NCBI GenBank assembly: GCA_910580235.1
Contig: CAJTVU010000008.1
Coordinates: 30,714 to 94,713, forward strand
Direction: 5' to 3'
From: an uncultured Dorea sp.
GTDB taxonomy: Bacteria > Bacillota > Clostridia > Lachnospirales > Lachnospiraceae
DNA length: 64,000 bases
The notes below the pieces were generated by a model. It ran no database searches and had not been told where the DNA came from. It saw only the letters and a list, made by a program, of their open reading frames with translations. Positions 1-7,061 of the stretch are shown piece by piece; within the stretch, counting starts at the first letter, position 1, and the number at the start of each line of letters is the position of its first letter. Made by a program: the position numbers and the translations under genes.

Positions 1-66
1 GATAGGTGATTTTATATCTGACGCTTCTATTGTGCCGGGAACGTGAGTATTCGCTGGATATATCAA

Positions 67-86
67 TACCCTCAGCGTACAAGGGG
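67..86 (+). repeat. Dispersed repeat family 1, copy 1 (left flank of ATPase/TOPRIM cassette)
   Basis: The 20-mer TACCCTCAGCGTACAAGGGG differs by one base from the copy at 2412-2431. The two copies lie in direct orientation on either side of the 121-2230 gene pair. A third copy at 53658-53677 is also 19/20 identical to the 2412 copy. A weaker inverted partial match lies near 5085-5099. The outermost 66 bases of the window hold no recognisable gene. Confidence 0.75.
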
Positions 87-120
87 ACATACGCCCTGAA
101 CCATGATATTTGAGCTGTTT

Positions 121-843
121 CTATCTTTCTTTCGTGTCCTCGTTGTTTTCCAGTTCTTTGGCAATACATATGCACAGGTTCGTATAACGCTCTATGGAAT
201 GCATTCCTTCTTCGATATGCTCCCATGATTTTTTGTAATCGCCGTTCACTGAAAAATCTGACTCGCACAGGAATTTGATAAACCCTTCCAGATTATTTCT
301 ATACTTTCTGGCAAATGCATAAGAATTTTCCTCTTTGGCATCATCTGTGCTATTACGATTGTTATGTAGTACATGATCTAAGTTGCAGGACATGTAATAC
401 ACTCTATATGGTATGCTCCAAACTTGTCCATTGCTTTTCAGCCGATATAGGTTGTCCGTTTTTCGTTTGTTGCGCTCGATAATGCCTTGCGGATCGGACG
501 TATGGATCCCATCAGATTCGTAAGAGATCCTGTCACATGTTAGATCATTGATAACATTTTCATCTGGAATGTATACACCGTCTGTATCGACAATGTGAAT
601 GATCTGCTTAAAATCTTTTGCTGTATAATGCTGTGATTTTGTAAATATACGCACTTCATTTCCAATCTTTGAAACGATATTTTGCGGGTTCACGCCATTT
701 CTGGCTGTAATATCGCCGTGCATAATATGGACATGCACCGAATCTTTATCATATATCTGATCCAACATGACGCCTAATGCCGTCTCATCGGAAGACCCTT
801 CTACAATGACAAGCACGATCTTCTTACGAGCCAAATGCCTCAC
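121..843 (-). CDS. TOPRIM-fold protein, partner of the adjacent AAA ATPase (putative defence nuclease)
   Basis: A 240-residue protein starting at a GTG, with AGAGAGGCGG just upstream. The start overlaps the end of the ATPase gene by 20 bases, so the two are probably translationally coupled. I see the two hallmarks of a TOPRIM catalytic fold: a strand ending in VEGSSDE (invariant Glu at residue 15) and IVDTDG (DxD, Asp86/Asp88). No other domain is recognisable; the C-terminal half is polar. Split ATPase + TOPRIM pairs occur in OLD-family, RloA/RloB-like and PARIS-like (AriA/AriB) anti-phage systems, where the TOPRIM protein is the nuclease effector. Which of these it belongs to cannot be settled by eye. 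Its function as a nuclease is inferred from the motif and the partner. Confidence 0.7.
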   Translation of the reverse strand: MRHLARKKIVLVIVEGSSDETALGVMLDQIYDKDSVHVHIMHGDITARNGVNPQNIVSKIGNEVRIFTKSQHYTAKDFKQIIHIVDTDGVYIPDENVINDLTCDRISYESDGIHTSDPQGIIERNKRKTDNLYRLKSNGQVWSIPYRVYYMSCNLDHVLHNNRNSTDDAKEENSYAFARKYRNNLEGFIKFLCESDFSVNGDYKKSWEHIEEGMHSIERYTNLCICIAKELENNEDTKER

Positions 844-2230
844 CCGCCTCTCTGAACGCTAAAGCGATCTCAAAGTTATTCGTAGGATTATATACCTGTT
901 CATTCTGCTCACCTAAAACAATATCGCGATAGTAGAAATCTCTTAAGTTATTATTCCCTTTTACATTCGTCAGCCGGATGTACCTGTTTGCCGGATTCGT
1001 TGTTGTGAACGCAATGAATCCTTTGTCAATCGTTTCAAGTGGCCTAAGATTGTGTGATGTAAATATCAGTTGCCCTTTCCCTTTTTCGGAAATAATATTC
1101 AGGACTTCTCCAAGCAGATATTCAAAGATCCCCGAATCCAGCTCGTCAATTGCTACAGTGATAGATGGAGTGTTATATACTATAATGAGCAGCTGCAAGA
1201 CAGATACGATTTTCTTGATACCTTCAGACTCATATCGAAACGGGATTGTTTTTCTGTTCTTTAGCGACACAAGCTGGATCGATCTTCCGGGATGCCCTTC
1301 TTTAGATACTACAGGCCCTAAATCTACAATACCGATTGTTAATCCAGGAACGAGCTGCTGCAGAACGATGTTCATGTTATTAATGATTTTTTCAATAAGC
1401 GGCATAGCTTCTTCTGGGATTGGCGCGGGGATATTCAGCGGGAGCATTAGGTTTCCGACCGCTTCTTTATTGTTGTTTGTACATTTAAAGGATAAAGGCA
1501 ATGCATTCATACTGATTAAGCCGGCATTTTCCGTATTAATAATAAAGAGCTCGCGATTACCGAATGCATATAATCCTTTTATGATATCCAGATATTTTCG
1601 GACCGTACAGTTTTCCTGGAAACGTTGGATCATTTCTCTGGAGAAAATAAAGGATCTTGATTGTTCCTGGGCCAGACGTTTTGTTACAAGTAATTCTGTA
1701 ACATCATCTTTTGCTTTTCCCAGCAGTGCGTTATATTTTGACTTTGGGATAAATATGTCTGATGTCCTTGTATCTATAAGCGAGTTTTTCCGGATTTTTT
1801 CTTCTTTTGATGTATACCCAAAACTTAGCGCTTCATCAAAAATCTGCGCCTTGTACTTTAATTCAGAATCGGAAAGCCTATATTCATTGGAGTCTGGATC
1901 ATCAATCACTTTCTTCAAAGAGAACTGGTACCAGATATCGTAGACAGCCTCATTTAATTGCATTTTGAACTGGAATTTAAGCAGGGAGCAGCTTTCTGCA
2001 ATGCTAATATAGTCTGCATATTTTTCTGGAACAGCTTTGCCACATAAAACAAACTTGAGCAGTTGTAGCGCGTCGATTAGAGCAGTTTTCCCCGAGCCAT
2101 TCTGCCCGTATAGGCCAACGATGCTTGCGCGATAATTCTTTCTTCGATTTTCAAGATCAAGCGTTCCCTTTTGCACATTTTTAAAATTCTCAATGGAAAT
2201 GTTCTCTATCCTAATAAAACGCTTGCTCAT
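824..2230 (-). CDS. AAA_15/AAA_21-type ABC-like ATPase (RloA/OLD/AriA-like)
   Basis: A 468-residue ATPase of the SMC/RecF-like clade often found in abortive-infection systems. It begins with a strand-helix typical of RecF/OLD ATPases, followed by Walker A GQNGSGKT at about residues 42-49. Near the C-terminus are YESEGIKK (signature-like), Walker B ITVAIDELDSG and a switch segment FTSHNLRPLE. It carries no TOPRIM domain of its own; that is supplied by the next gene. An ATG four codons upstream (2240-2242) lies inside the GGAGG ribosome site, so the start at 2228-2230 (MSKRF) is preferred. A consensus-like promoter precedes it (2282-2311). Codon use and base composition are A+T-rich compared with the metabolic genes to the right, which fits an acquired cassette. 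Confidence 0.8.
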   Translation of the reverse strand: MSKRFIRIENISIENFKNVQKGTLDLENRRKNYRASIVGLYGQNGSGKTALIDALQLLKFVLCGKAVPEKYADYISIAESCSLLKFQFKMQLNEAVYDIWYQFSLKKVIDDPDSNEYRLSDSELKYKAQIFDEALSFGYTSKEEKIRKNSLIDTRTSDIFIPKSKYNALLGKAKDDVTELLVTKRLAQEQSRSFIFSREMIQRFQENCTVRKYLDIIKGLYAFGNRELFIINTENAGLISMNALPLSFKCTNNNKEAVGNLMLPLNIPAPIPEEAMPLIEKIINNMNIVLQQLVPGLTIGIVDLGPVVSKEGHPGRSIQLVSLKNRKTIPFRYESEGIKKIVSVLQLLIIVYNTPSITVAIDELDSGIFEYLLGEVLNIISEKGKGQLIFTSHNLRPLETIDKGFIAFTTTNPANRYIRLTNVKGNNNLRDFYYRDIVLGEQNEQVYNPTNNFEIALAFREAGEAFGS

Positions 2231-2281
2231 AATAACCTCCATAATTTCAATAAATAATCCAATATGTATGTTCTTGTTAAT

Positions 2282-2311
2282 ATTATACCATTATATTGCT
2301 TAATATTTCAA
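2282..2311 (-). promoter_or_regulatory. Sigma-A-like promoter for the ATPase/TOPRIM pair
   Basis: Reading the minus strand, TTGAAA (2306-2311) and TATAAT (2282-2287) are separated by 18 bases, about 50 bases upstream of the ATPase start. No terminator-like hairpin lies between them and the gene. Confidence 0.65.
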
Positions 2312-2336
2312 TATAAAAATATGATTTTGGAACTTT

Positions 2337-2364
2337 TTGTTCCGATTAACTGATTTGGTATAAA
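2337..2364 (+). promoter_or_regulatory. Possible promoter upstream of 12-alpha-HSDH
   Basis: TTGTTC (2337-2342) and TATAAA (2359-2364) with a 16-base spacer. It is about 175 bases upstream of the HSDH start, and the repeat at 2412-2431 lies in between. A weaker alternative lies closer to the gene, so this call is tentative. Confidence 0.3.
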
Positions 2365-2411
2365 TTATTTGTAATAGTTTGTATTTTGCTCATTTTTTCA
2401 AAAAGTATACC

Positions 2412-2431
2412 TACCCTCAGTGTACAAGGGG
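2412..2431 (+). repeat. Dispersed repeat family 1, copy 2 (right flank of ATPase/TOPRIM cassette)
   Basis: TACCCTCAGTGTACAAGGGG, one mismatch to 67-86 and in the same orientation. Together they bracket about 2.3 kb containing only the ATPase and TOPRIM genes and their promoter. Confidence 0.75.
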
Positions 2432-2539
2432 TCCCTCATTTTCTGAAAGGTTAATAAGTTAACAGGAGAATTGCTTGTTTTTCGTGGCAATATCTGATAT
2501 TATGTTCTCAGATTACTTTACGGAAAGGAAGTGCTTAAC

Positions 2540-3340
2540 ATGGGATTTTTAACAGGAAAGACAGCGATCATCACAGGCGGAGGAAGGGCTACGCTAAGTG
2601 ACGGAAGCTGTGGCTCTATTGGATATGGCATTGCGACTGCATATGCGAAGGAAGGGGCGAATCTGGTCCTTACGGGACGGAATGTAAAGAAGCTAGAAGA
2701 CGCCAAGGAAGAGCTGGAGAGGCTTTATGGGATCAAAGTGCTTGCAGTCCAGGCCGACGTAAGCGCAGGAGCGGATAATAAAGCAGTAGTAGAGAATGTA
2801 GTGAAACAGACGATGGACACATTCGGAAGGATCGACGTGCTGATCAACAACGCCCAGGCGTCCGCATCAGGAGTGACGCTTGCAGACCATACAACGGAGC
2901 AGTTTGATCTGGCGGTCTATTCTGGGCTGTATGCGACATATTATTATATGCAGGCGTGCTATCCGCACCTGGTGGAGACGAAGGGGAGCGTTATCAACTT
3001 CGCGTCAGGCGCAGGGCTGTTCGGCAACTTCGGACAATGTTCCTACGCAGCAGCCAAAGAGGGGATCCGCGGTCTTACGAGGGTTGCTGCTACAGAGTGG
3101 GGCAAAGACGGTATTAATGTTAATATCGTGTGCCCGCTTGCATGGACGGCACAGCTTGAGAATTTTGAGAAGGCATATCCAGATGCGTTTAAAGCAAATG
3201 TGAAGATGCCGCCGGCCGGACATTATGGCGATGTAGAGAAGGAGATCGGACGCGCCTGTGTACAGCTTGCTTCTCCTGATTTCAAATTTATGAGCGGCGA
3301 GACGGTTACGCTGGAGGGCGGTATGGGCCTTAGACCTTAG
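2540..3340 (+). CDS. NADP-dependent 12-alpha-hydroxysteroid dehydrogenase (bile acid)
   Basis: A 266-residue classical short-chain dehydrogenase/reductase. It closely resembles, from memory, the 12-alpha-HSDH of C. scindens/C. hylemonae and Clostridium sp. ATCC 29733 in sequence and length. These enzymes reversibly oxidise the 12-alpha-hydroxyl of cholic or deoxycholic acid to a 12-oxo group. Visible features are the nucleotide-binding TGGG with the characteristic insert before GSIGYG, TGRN after beta-2 (Arg suits NADP), LINNAQ, the catalytic Ser in INFASGAG, and Tyr/Lys in SYAAAKEG. Near the end lie SPDFKFMSGET and LEGGMG. The ATG at 2540 sits at a good distance from GGAAAGGAAG; a GTG three codons earlier is less likely. 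It stands alone, with no bai genes in the window. The exact position and stereospecificity rest on family resemblance. Confidence 0.87.
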   Translation: MGFLTGKTAIITGGGRATLSDGSCGSIGYGIATAYAKEGANLVLTGRNVKKLEDAKEELERLYGIKVLAVQADVSAGADNKAVVENVVKQTMDTFGRIDVLINNAQASASGVTLADHTTEQFDLAVYSGLYATYYYMQACYPHLVETKGSVINFASGAGLFGNFGQCSYAAAKEGIRGLTRVAATEWGKDGINVNIVCPLAWTAQLENFEKAYPDAFKANVKMPPAGHYGDVEKEIGRACVQLASPDFKFMSGETVTLEGGMGLRP

Positions 3341-3414
3341 GACGATCAAGGATCCTGCTTGCGTTTTTGACGAACGGCAAAGCAAGCATACAGGGAAACG
3401 GGTGTTTACGCATT

Positions 3415-4512
3415 ATGAATAATTATTTCCAGAAAGACGGGAAAAAGAAAATAACCGGCTGCATTTTATTGGCGGCCGGTTTTGTGCTTCTTTTTGCTTC
3501 CAGGATATTCCATGGCTTTGCTGATTGGTACAGCGGGCATATTTACGTGCTGCTCGTGGGAAGCCTTGGAAGGCTTATGGGCATTGTTCCCTTTTCCGTG
3601 GCGGAGATGCTTCTGTATGTGCTGATCATTAGCATTGTAATCGGTGCGGCAATGAGGCGTAGGAAATGGCTGTGGAGCTTCTTTCTGGTCGCATGCCTTC
3701 TGTTTTTCCTCTACGCGGCTAATTGCGGAGTCAATTATAATCGGGAATCATTTTCTGACACATCGGGCATAGCTCTGGAGGAGTATTCTGTAGAAGAATT
3801 GGAGACGGTCTGTCTGTGGCTTACAGAGGAAGTGAATGAATTAGGCGCTCAAGTAGCAAGAGATGAAGACGGCGTAGCCAGGCTTGACGGCAAGAAGAGG
3901 GGCGGCAGGGAAAGACTGAGAGGAAAAACGGAGGAACGTACGGGAGAGCTGGCGGCGCAGGCGATGCGTGATCTTGGCGATACATATGAGGGGCTTGCAG
4001 GAAGCTATCCGCGCCCCAAAGGGTTAAAAGTACCGTGGATCCTGTCGGTGCAGCAGCTGTCGGGTGTTTATTCGCCATTTACAATAGAGGCGAACTATAA
4101 TACAGCTATGGTGGATTATTATATTCCTTTCACCATGTGCCATGAGTTGTCTCACCTTCGTGGGTTTATGCAGGAGCAGGAAGCGAACTTTATCGCGTTT
4201 CTGGCCTGCCACGGCTCGGAGGAAGAAGAATTCCGTTATAGCGGCGCGCTGGTCGGCTGGACGTACTGCATGAATGTGCTATATCGAGTCGATTATGAGA
4301 GATGGGAGCTTGTAAGGGAGCGGCTGTCGCCTTTGGCAGAGGCCGATCTTGCGGCAAACAGACAGTTCTGGTCGTCCTATGACGGGGCAGTGGCAGAAGT
4401 GTCCAACAAAGTGAACGATACATACCTTAAAGCCAATGGCCAGTCAGACGGGGTAAAGAGCTATAACCGCATGGTAGATCTGATGGTGGCATATTACACT
4501 GGAGAAGAATAG
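3415..4512 (+). CDS. DUF3810 family membrane protein with HExxH-like motif
   Basis: About 365 residues. Three hydrophobic segments occupy roughly the first 120 residues: LLAAGFVLLFASRIF, the IYVLLVGSLGRLMG to VLIISIVIG stretch, and FFLVACLLFFLYA. A soluble domain follows. Its core MCHELSHLRGFMQEQEANF is the DUF3810 signature and looks like a zinc-peptidase HExxH helix with a downstream glutamate, so a membrane-anchored metallopeptidase is possible; activity is unproven. The ATG at 3415 is chosen for the clean cytoplasmic N-terminus. The ribosome site in front is weak and an in-frame TTG at 3367 is the alternative. It lies 75 bases after the HSDH with no clear terminator between, so readthrough is possible. 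Confidence 0.75.
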   Translation: MNNYFQKDGKKKITGCILLAAGFVLLFASRIFHGFADWYSGHIYVLLVGSLGRLMGIVPFSVAEMLLYVLIISIVIGAAMRRRKWLWSFFLVACLLFFLYAANCGVNYNRESFSDTSGIALEEYSVEELETVCLWLTEEVNELGAQVARDEDGVARLDGKKRGGRERLRGKTEERTGELAAQAMRDLGDTYEGLAGSYPRPKGLKVPWILSVQQLSGVYSPFTIEANYNTAMVDYYIPFTMCHELSHLRGFMQEQEANFIAFLACHGSEEEEFRYSGALVGWTYCMNVLYRVDYERWELVRERLSPLAEADLAANRQFWSSYDGAVAEVSNKVNDTYLKANGQSDGVKSYNRMVDLMVAYYTGEE

Positions 4513-4543
4513 AAGGAATCAATAAGCCCATATCGAAAATCAA

Positions 4544-4573
4544 TTGGTATTCGGGGCAGATGCTTGCTATACT
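4544..4573 (+). promoter_or_regulatory. Promoter for PrdA-like gene
   Basis: TTGGTA (4544-4549) and TATACT (4568-4573), 18-base spacer, 50 bases upstream of the start. A small dyad, TACCCAT-GT-ATGGGCA, lies in the presumed leader at about 4585-4601. Confidence 0.5.
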
Positions 4574-4623
4574 GAAAGAAACGTATACCCATGTATGGGC
4601 ATAGAATCCAGGAGGTAATGTGT

Positions 4624-5022
4624 ATGTCTATTACAGCAGAAACTGCGAAAGCGCATGAAAATGACCCTGCCGTACTGTGTTGCAGAGCTGAGGCGGGAAT
4701 TACGATTGAACCTGCCAATTTAGAGGATCCGGCTATTTTTGACGAATTGGTAGATTCAGGGCTTCTGAATCTGGACGGCTGCCTGACGATTGGGCAGGTG
4801 CTGGGAGCAAAGCTTACGAAGACAAGCGATTCCCTCTGTCCGCTTACAGCAGATAATGTCGACGGGATCCGGGAGGTGGCCGCAGAAGAGACAGAGGTGG
4901 AAGAAGCAGCGGTCCCGGCAGTTGAAGGAAGCGTGGAAGGTGTTGTGATGGCTGCGAAAGGCGGTAAGGTAGTAATATCTATTAAGGAAGGAAAAGATAT
5001 TTATCTGGAGCTTCCAATTTAA
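4624..5022 (+). CDS. Stand-alone PrdA N-terminal-like protein (D-proline reductase proprotein fragment homologue)
   Basis: 132 residues. The first 80 or so (MSITAETAKAHENDPAV, then NLEDPAIFDELVDSGLL, LTIGQVLGAKL, SLCPLTADNV) match the start of D-proline reductase proprotein PrdA as I know it. The protein then ends after an acidic, Val/Ala-rich linker and a short beta-rich tail rather than continuing into the pyruvoyl-forming and selenocysteine-partner parts. PrdA is normally above 600 residues, so this is a single-domain relative or a remnant. It has its own promoter, an AGGAGG site 8 bases upstream of the ATG, and a strong terminator, which suggests it is expressed and not decaying. No prd genes are nearby. 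Function unknown. Confidence 0.65.
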   Translation: MSITAETAKAHENDPAVLCCRAEAGITIEPANLEDPAIFDELVDSGLLNLDGCLTIGQVLGAKLTKTSDSLCPLTADNVDGIREVAAEETEVEEAAVPAVEGSVEGVVMAAKGGKVVISIKEGKDIYLELPI

Positions 5023-5038
5023 TAATCTGAAAGCAAGG

Positions 5039-5072
5039 CCCCTCTTAGAGAGCGTTCTCTGAGAGGGGTTTT
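5039..5072 (+). terminator. Intrinsic terminator after the PrdA-like gene
   Basis: CCCCTCT pairs with AGAGGGG, enclosing an inner AGAGA/TCTCT stem, and is followed by TTTT. Confidence 0.85.
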
Positions 5073-5170
5073 AGATGTTATGCTCTGTACACTGAGGAGA
5101 GGCTGGCGCAAGGGGATATCGTTGCGATAGATTATGATTGTAATGTTGTATTCCTTGTGTTACTATAATA

Positions 5171-5248
5171 CATACCCAATGGGCATACCGTAATACATGC
5201 CCCTTTTCGGGGCGGGCGGAGGAACGAACGTCCGACAAGGTATACCTG
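5171..5248 (+). repeat. Dispersed repeat family 2, copy A (double-hairpin element)
   Basis: The core 5191-5243 contains ATACATGCCCC-TTTTC-GGGGC, then GGGCGGA...TCCG and AAGGTATACC. An upstream GGGCATACC can pair with the closing AAGGTATACC. It follows a TATAAT (5164-5169) and would sit in the 5' UTR of the exchanger gene. Related copies are at 20065-20135 and 32867-32932. Confidence 0.65.
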
Positions 5249-5291
5249 GAGGGCATGGATAGTAAAAGAGAAGAGAGAAGAGGATGCGGTT

Positions 5292-6263
5292 ATGGATTAT
5301 ATCCTTTTGATGATTGGATTTGTGCTTCTGATTAAAGGGGCGGATTTTTTTGTGGACGGCAGCTCCAGTGTGGCTAAGATACTGAAAGTGCCGACGATTA
5401 TTATCGGCCTTACGGTAGTGGCTTTTGGGACGAGTATGCCGGAATTTTCCGTCAGCGTCACCGCGGCGATGAAGGGGAGCAACGATCTGGCTGTGAGCAA
5501 CGTGCTCGGATCTAACATATTCAATCTTCTTGTCGTGCTGGGCTGCTGCGCTCTGCTAAATCCGGTACAGGCACAGTCCTCTCTGCTTAAAAGGGAATTT
5601 CCGTTTTCTATTTTTGTGACAGTCATTTTACTGTTTCTCAATGCAGACTTTTCTGTTGATAAAGTCCGAAGGGGCAATGAGCAGTTCGTGCTAGGAAGAA
5701 TGGGAGGGATCCTGTTCCTCATCCTGTTTGGGATATTTTTATATGCTACTGTTAAGACGGCCCTGAAGGCAAGGGCGGAAGATGAAGGAAGCGCGGAGCG
5801 AGAAGAATATGCGCTTCTGCCGCCAGCAAAGAGCGCGGCCTATATTGTAATAGGGCTTGCAGGGATCGTGTTTGGCGGGGATCTGGTCGTAGACAGCGCC
5901 TGTCAGATCGCAGAGACGTTCGGTCTTAGCCAGACGTTCATTGGGCTTACCATTGTCGCTCTGGGCACATCTTTGCCGGAGCTGGTAACTTCTATGGTGG
6001 CGGCAGGCAAGGGGGAGAACGATCTGGCCGTGGGCAATGTCGTAGGCTCTAATATCTTCAATATCCTGCTGATCCTTGGAGCATCTGCGACAATTACGCC
6101 AATCGCCCTGGAAGTGACGGCAGTGTATGATACGCTCATACTGATCGGAGCCAGCCTGGCAGTGTATGTGTCTGCGATCGGAGGGCACAAGATTGACAGA
6201 AGAGAAGGCGCTATGTTCCTGCTGGCATATCTGGCGTTTTTTGTATATGTACTGATACGTTAA
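5292..6263 (+). CDS. Sodium/calcium exchanger family protein (CaCA, YrbG-like)
   Basis: 323 residues and about ten hydrophobic segments arranged as two halves. Each half carries an alpha-repeat: GTSMPEFSVS with SNVLGSNIFN in the first, GTSLPELVTS with NVVGSNIFNIL in the second. These inverted repeats form the ion-binding core of the Ca2+:cation antiporter superfamily. The length matches bacterial YrbG-type proteins. It probably exports Ca2+ or exchanges Na+/Ca2+ across the cytoplasmic membrane; the precise ion is not evident. The ATG at 5292 lies 8 bases after AAGAGG. The leader contains dispersed repeat A, and a 10-bp inverted repeat follows the stop. Confidence 0.88.
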   Translation: MDYILLMIGFVLLIKGADFFVDGSSSVAKILKVPTIIIGLTVVAFGTSMPEFSVSVTAAMKGSNDLAVSNVLGSNIFNLLVVLGCCALLNPVQAQSSLLKREFPFSIFVTVILLFLNADFSVDKVRRGNEQFVLGRMGGILFLILFGIFLYATVKTALKARAEDEGSAEREEYALLPPAKSAAYIVIGLAGIVFGGDLVVDSACQIAETFGLSQTFIGLTIVALGTSLPELVTSMVAAGKGENDLAVGNVVGSNIFNILLILGASATITPIALEVTAVYDTLILIGASLAVYVSAIGGHKIDRREGAMFLLAYLAFFVYVLIR

Positions 6264-6278
6264 TGCGGAGATATTCTG

Positions 6279-6317
6279 GCAGTCTTTTAGCCGTCGTAAT
6301 CTCTAGCAAAAGACTGC
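6279..6317. repeat. 10-bp perfect inverted repeat at left edge of the SLATT/NTase/MTase cassette
   Basis: GCAGTCTTTT (6279-6288) and AAAAGACTGC (6308-6317). It may terminate the exchanger transcript, though there is no T-run. The rest of 6318-6563 is A+T-rich, with a small TAGCAT/ATGCTA dyad and no gene. Confidence 0.5.
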
Positions 6318-6563
6318 GGATAAACTGAGCAGTATTTATAGCCCCACCTTTTTAATTTTAGCATATTTTCAAATGCTATTTATATCATAAAGCGTATCAT
6401 GGTTCTGGATGGGAAGACGACATGAAAAAAATAATGGAAAAGAGGAGGATTGTATGATAATATGATAATATATAGAAACAGAGGCGACACACAGCTTGGA
6501 CGTTCATTCTTCATTCATCATCAGTACATTTGTTTCTATCATTCATGAAGGAGAAGGAACTGT

Positions 6564-7049
6564 ATGGGCAGCAGGTTTACAGAAGGGTTTAAGGAAGAGA
6601 GTTGGTATAAGGAATTGTGTGAAGAGGGTCAGTATATCTGTGACCTTATCCATAAATATCATAAATATTTTAGTAGACAAGATAAGAAATACCGTCATAT
6701 TGTCAGGGTGTTTCATATACTTGTCTTATTATTTTCCATGATAAATACAATCGTGTTGGGAATGAAGACGATTATATCAGCGGATATCCAGATTGTGGCA
6801 GGGCTTATCTTGAGCGCGCTGGTAACGTTTGTTTCAGCTATCATGTCATATTTTAATTTTGAAGAATACTGGATGCGAAATATTACGACGCATATTGATC
6901 TCAATATTCTCAGAGACCGGTTCATTTTTGATGCAAAGTCTGGGAGATTTGACGATAGAAAGAAAATTCAGCAATATAAAGATGCCTTGGAAGAATTGCA
7001 GAAGAAAAATATAAAGTATTGGAAAAAATCGCTGAAGAAAATCGGATAA
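6564..7049 (+). CDS. SLATT-like two-TM protein (putative membrane effector)
   Basis: 161 residues. A charged amphipathic N-terminal region of about 45 residues precedes two adjacent membrane helices (FHILVLLFSMINTIVLG and VAGLILSALVTFVSAIM). A long charged C-terminal helix rich in Lys and Glu follows. This is the architecture of SLATT domains (SMODS and SLOG-associating 2TM), predicted pore-forming effectors in nucleotide-signalling defence systems. The start has AAGGAG about 10 bases upstream. It is followed after 12 bases by the nucleotidyltransferase gene, giving one transcription unit. The sequence is clearly A+T-richer than flanking genes. The family call rests on topology and neighbour, not a diagnostic motif. 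Confidence 0.65.
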   Translation: MGSRFTEGFKEESWYKELCEEGQYICDLIHKYHKYFSRQDKKYRHIVRVFHILVLLFSMINTIVLGMKTIISADIQIVAGLILSALVTFVSAIMSYFNFEEYWMRNITTHIDLNILRDRFIFDAKSGRFDDRKKIQQYKDALEELQKKNIKYWKKSLKKIG

Positions 7050-7061
7050 AGGAGTATAGTC

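Noticed and set aside
978..1943. Long plus-strand frame opposite the ATPase gene
   Set aside because: It is exactly antisense to the AAA ATPase with its Walker motifs, has no ribosome site and is Ser/Ile/Phe-rich in the way of a complementary-frame shadow.
5191..5243. Riboswitch call for repeat family 2
   Set aside because: It does not match a riboswitch consensus I know, and copy B is antisense to its neighbouring gene. Kept as a repeat of unknown role.
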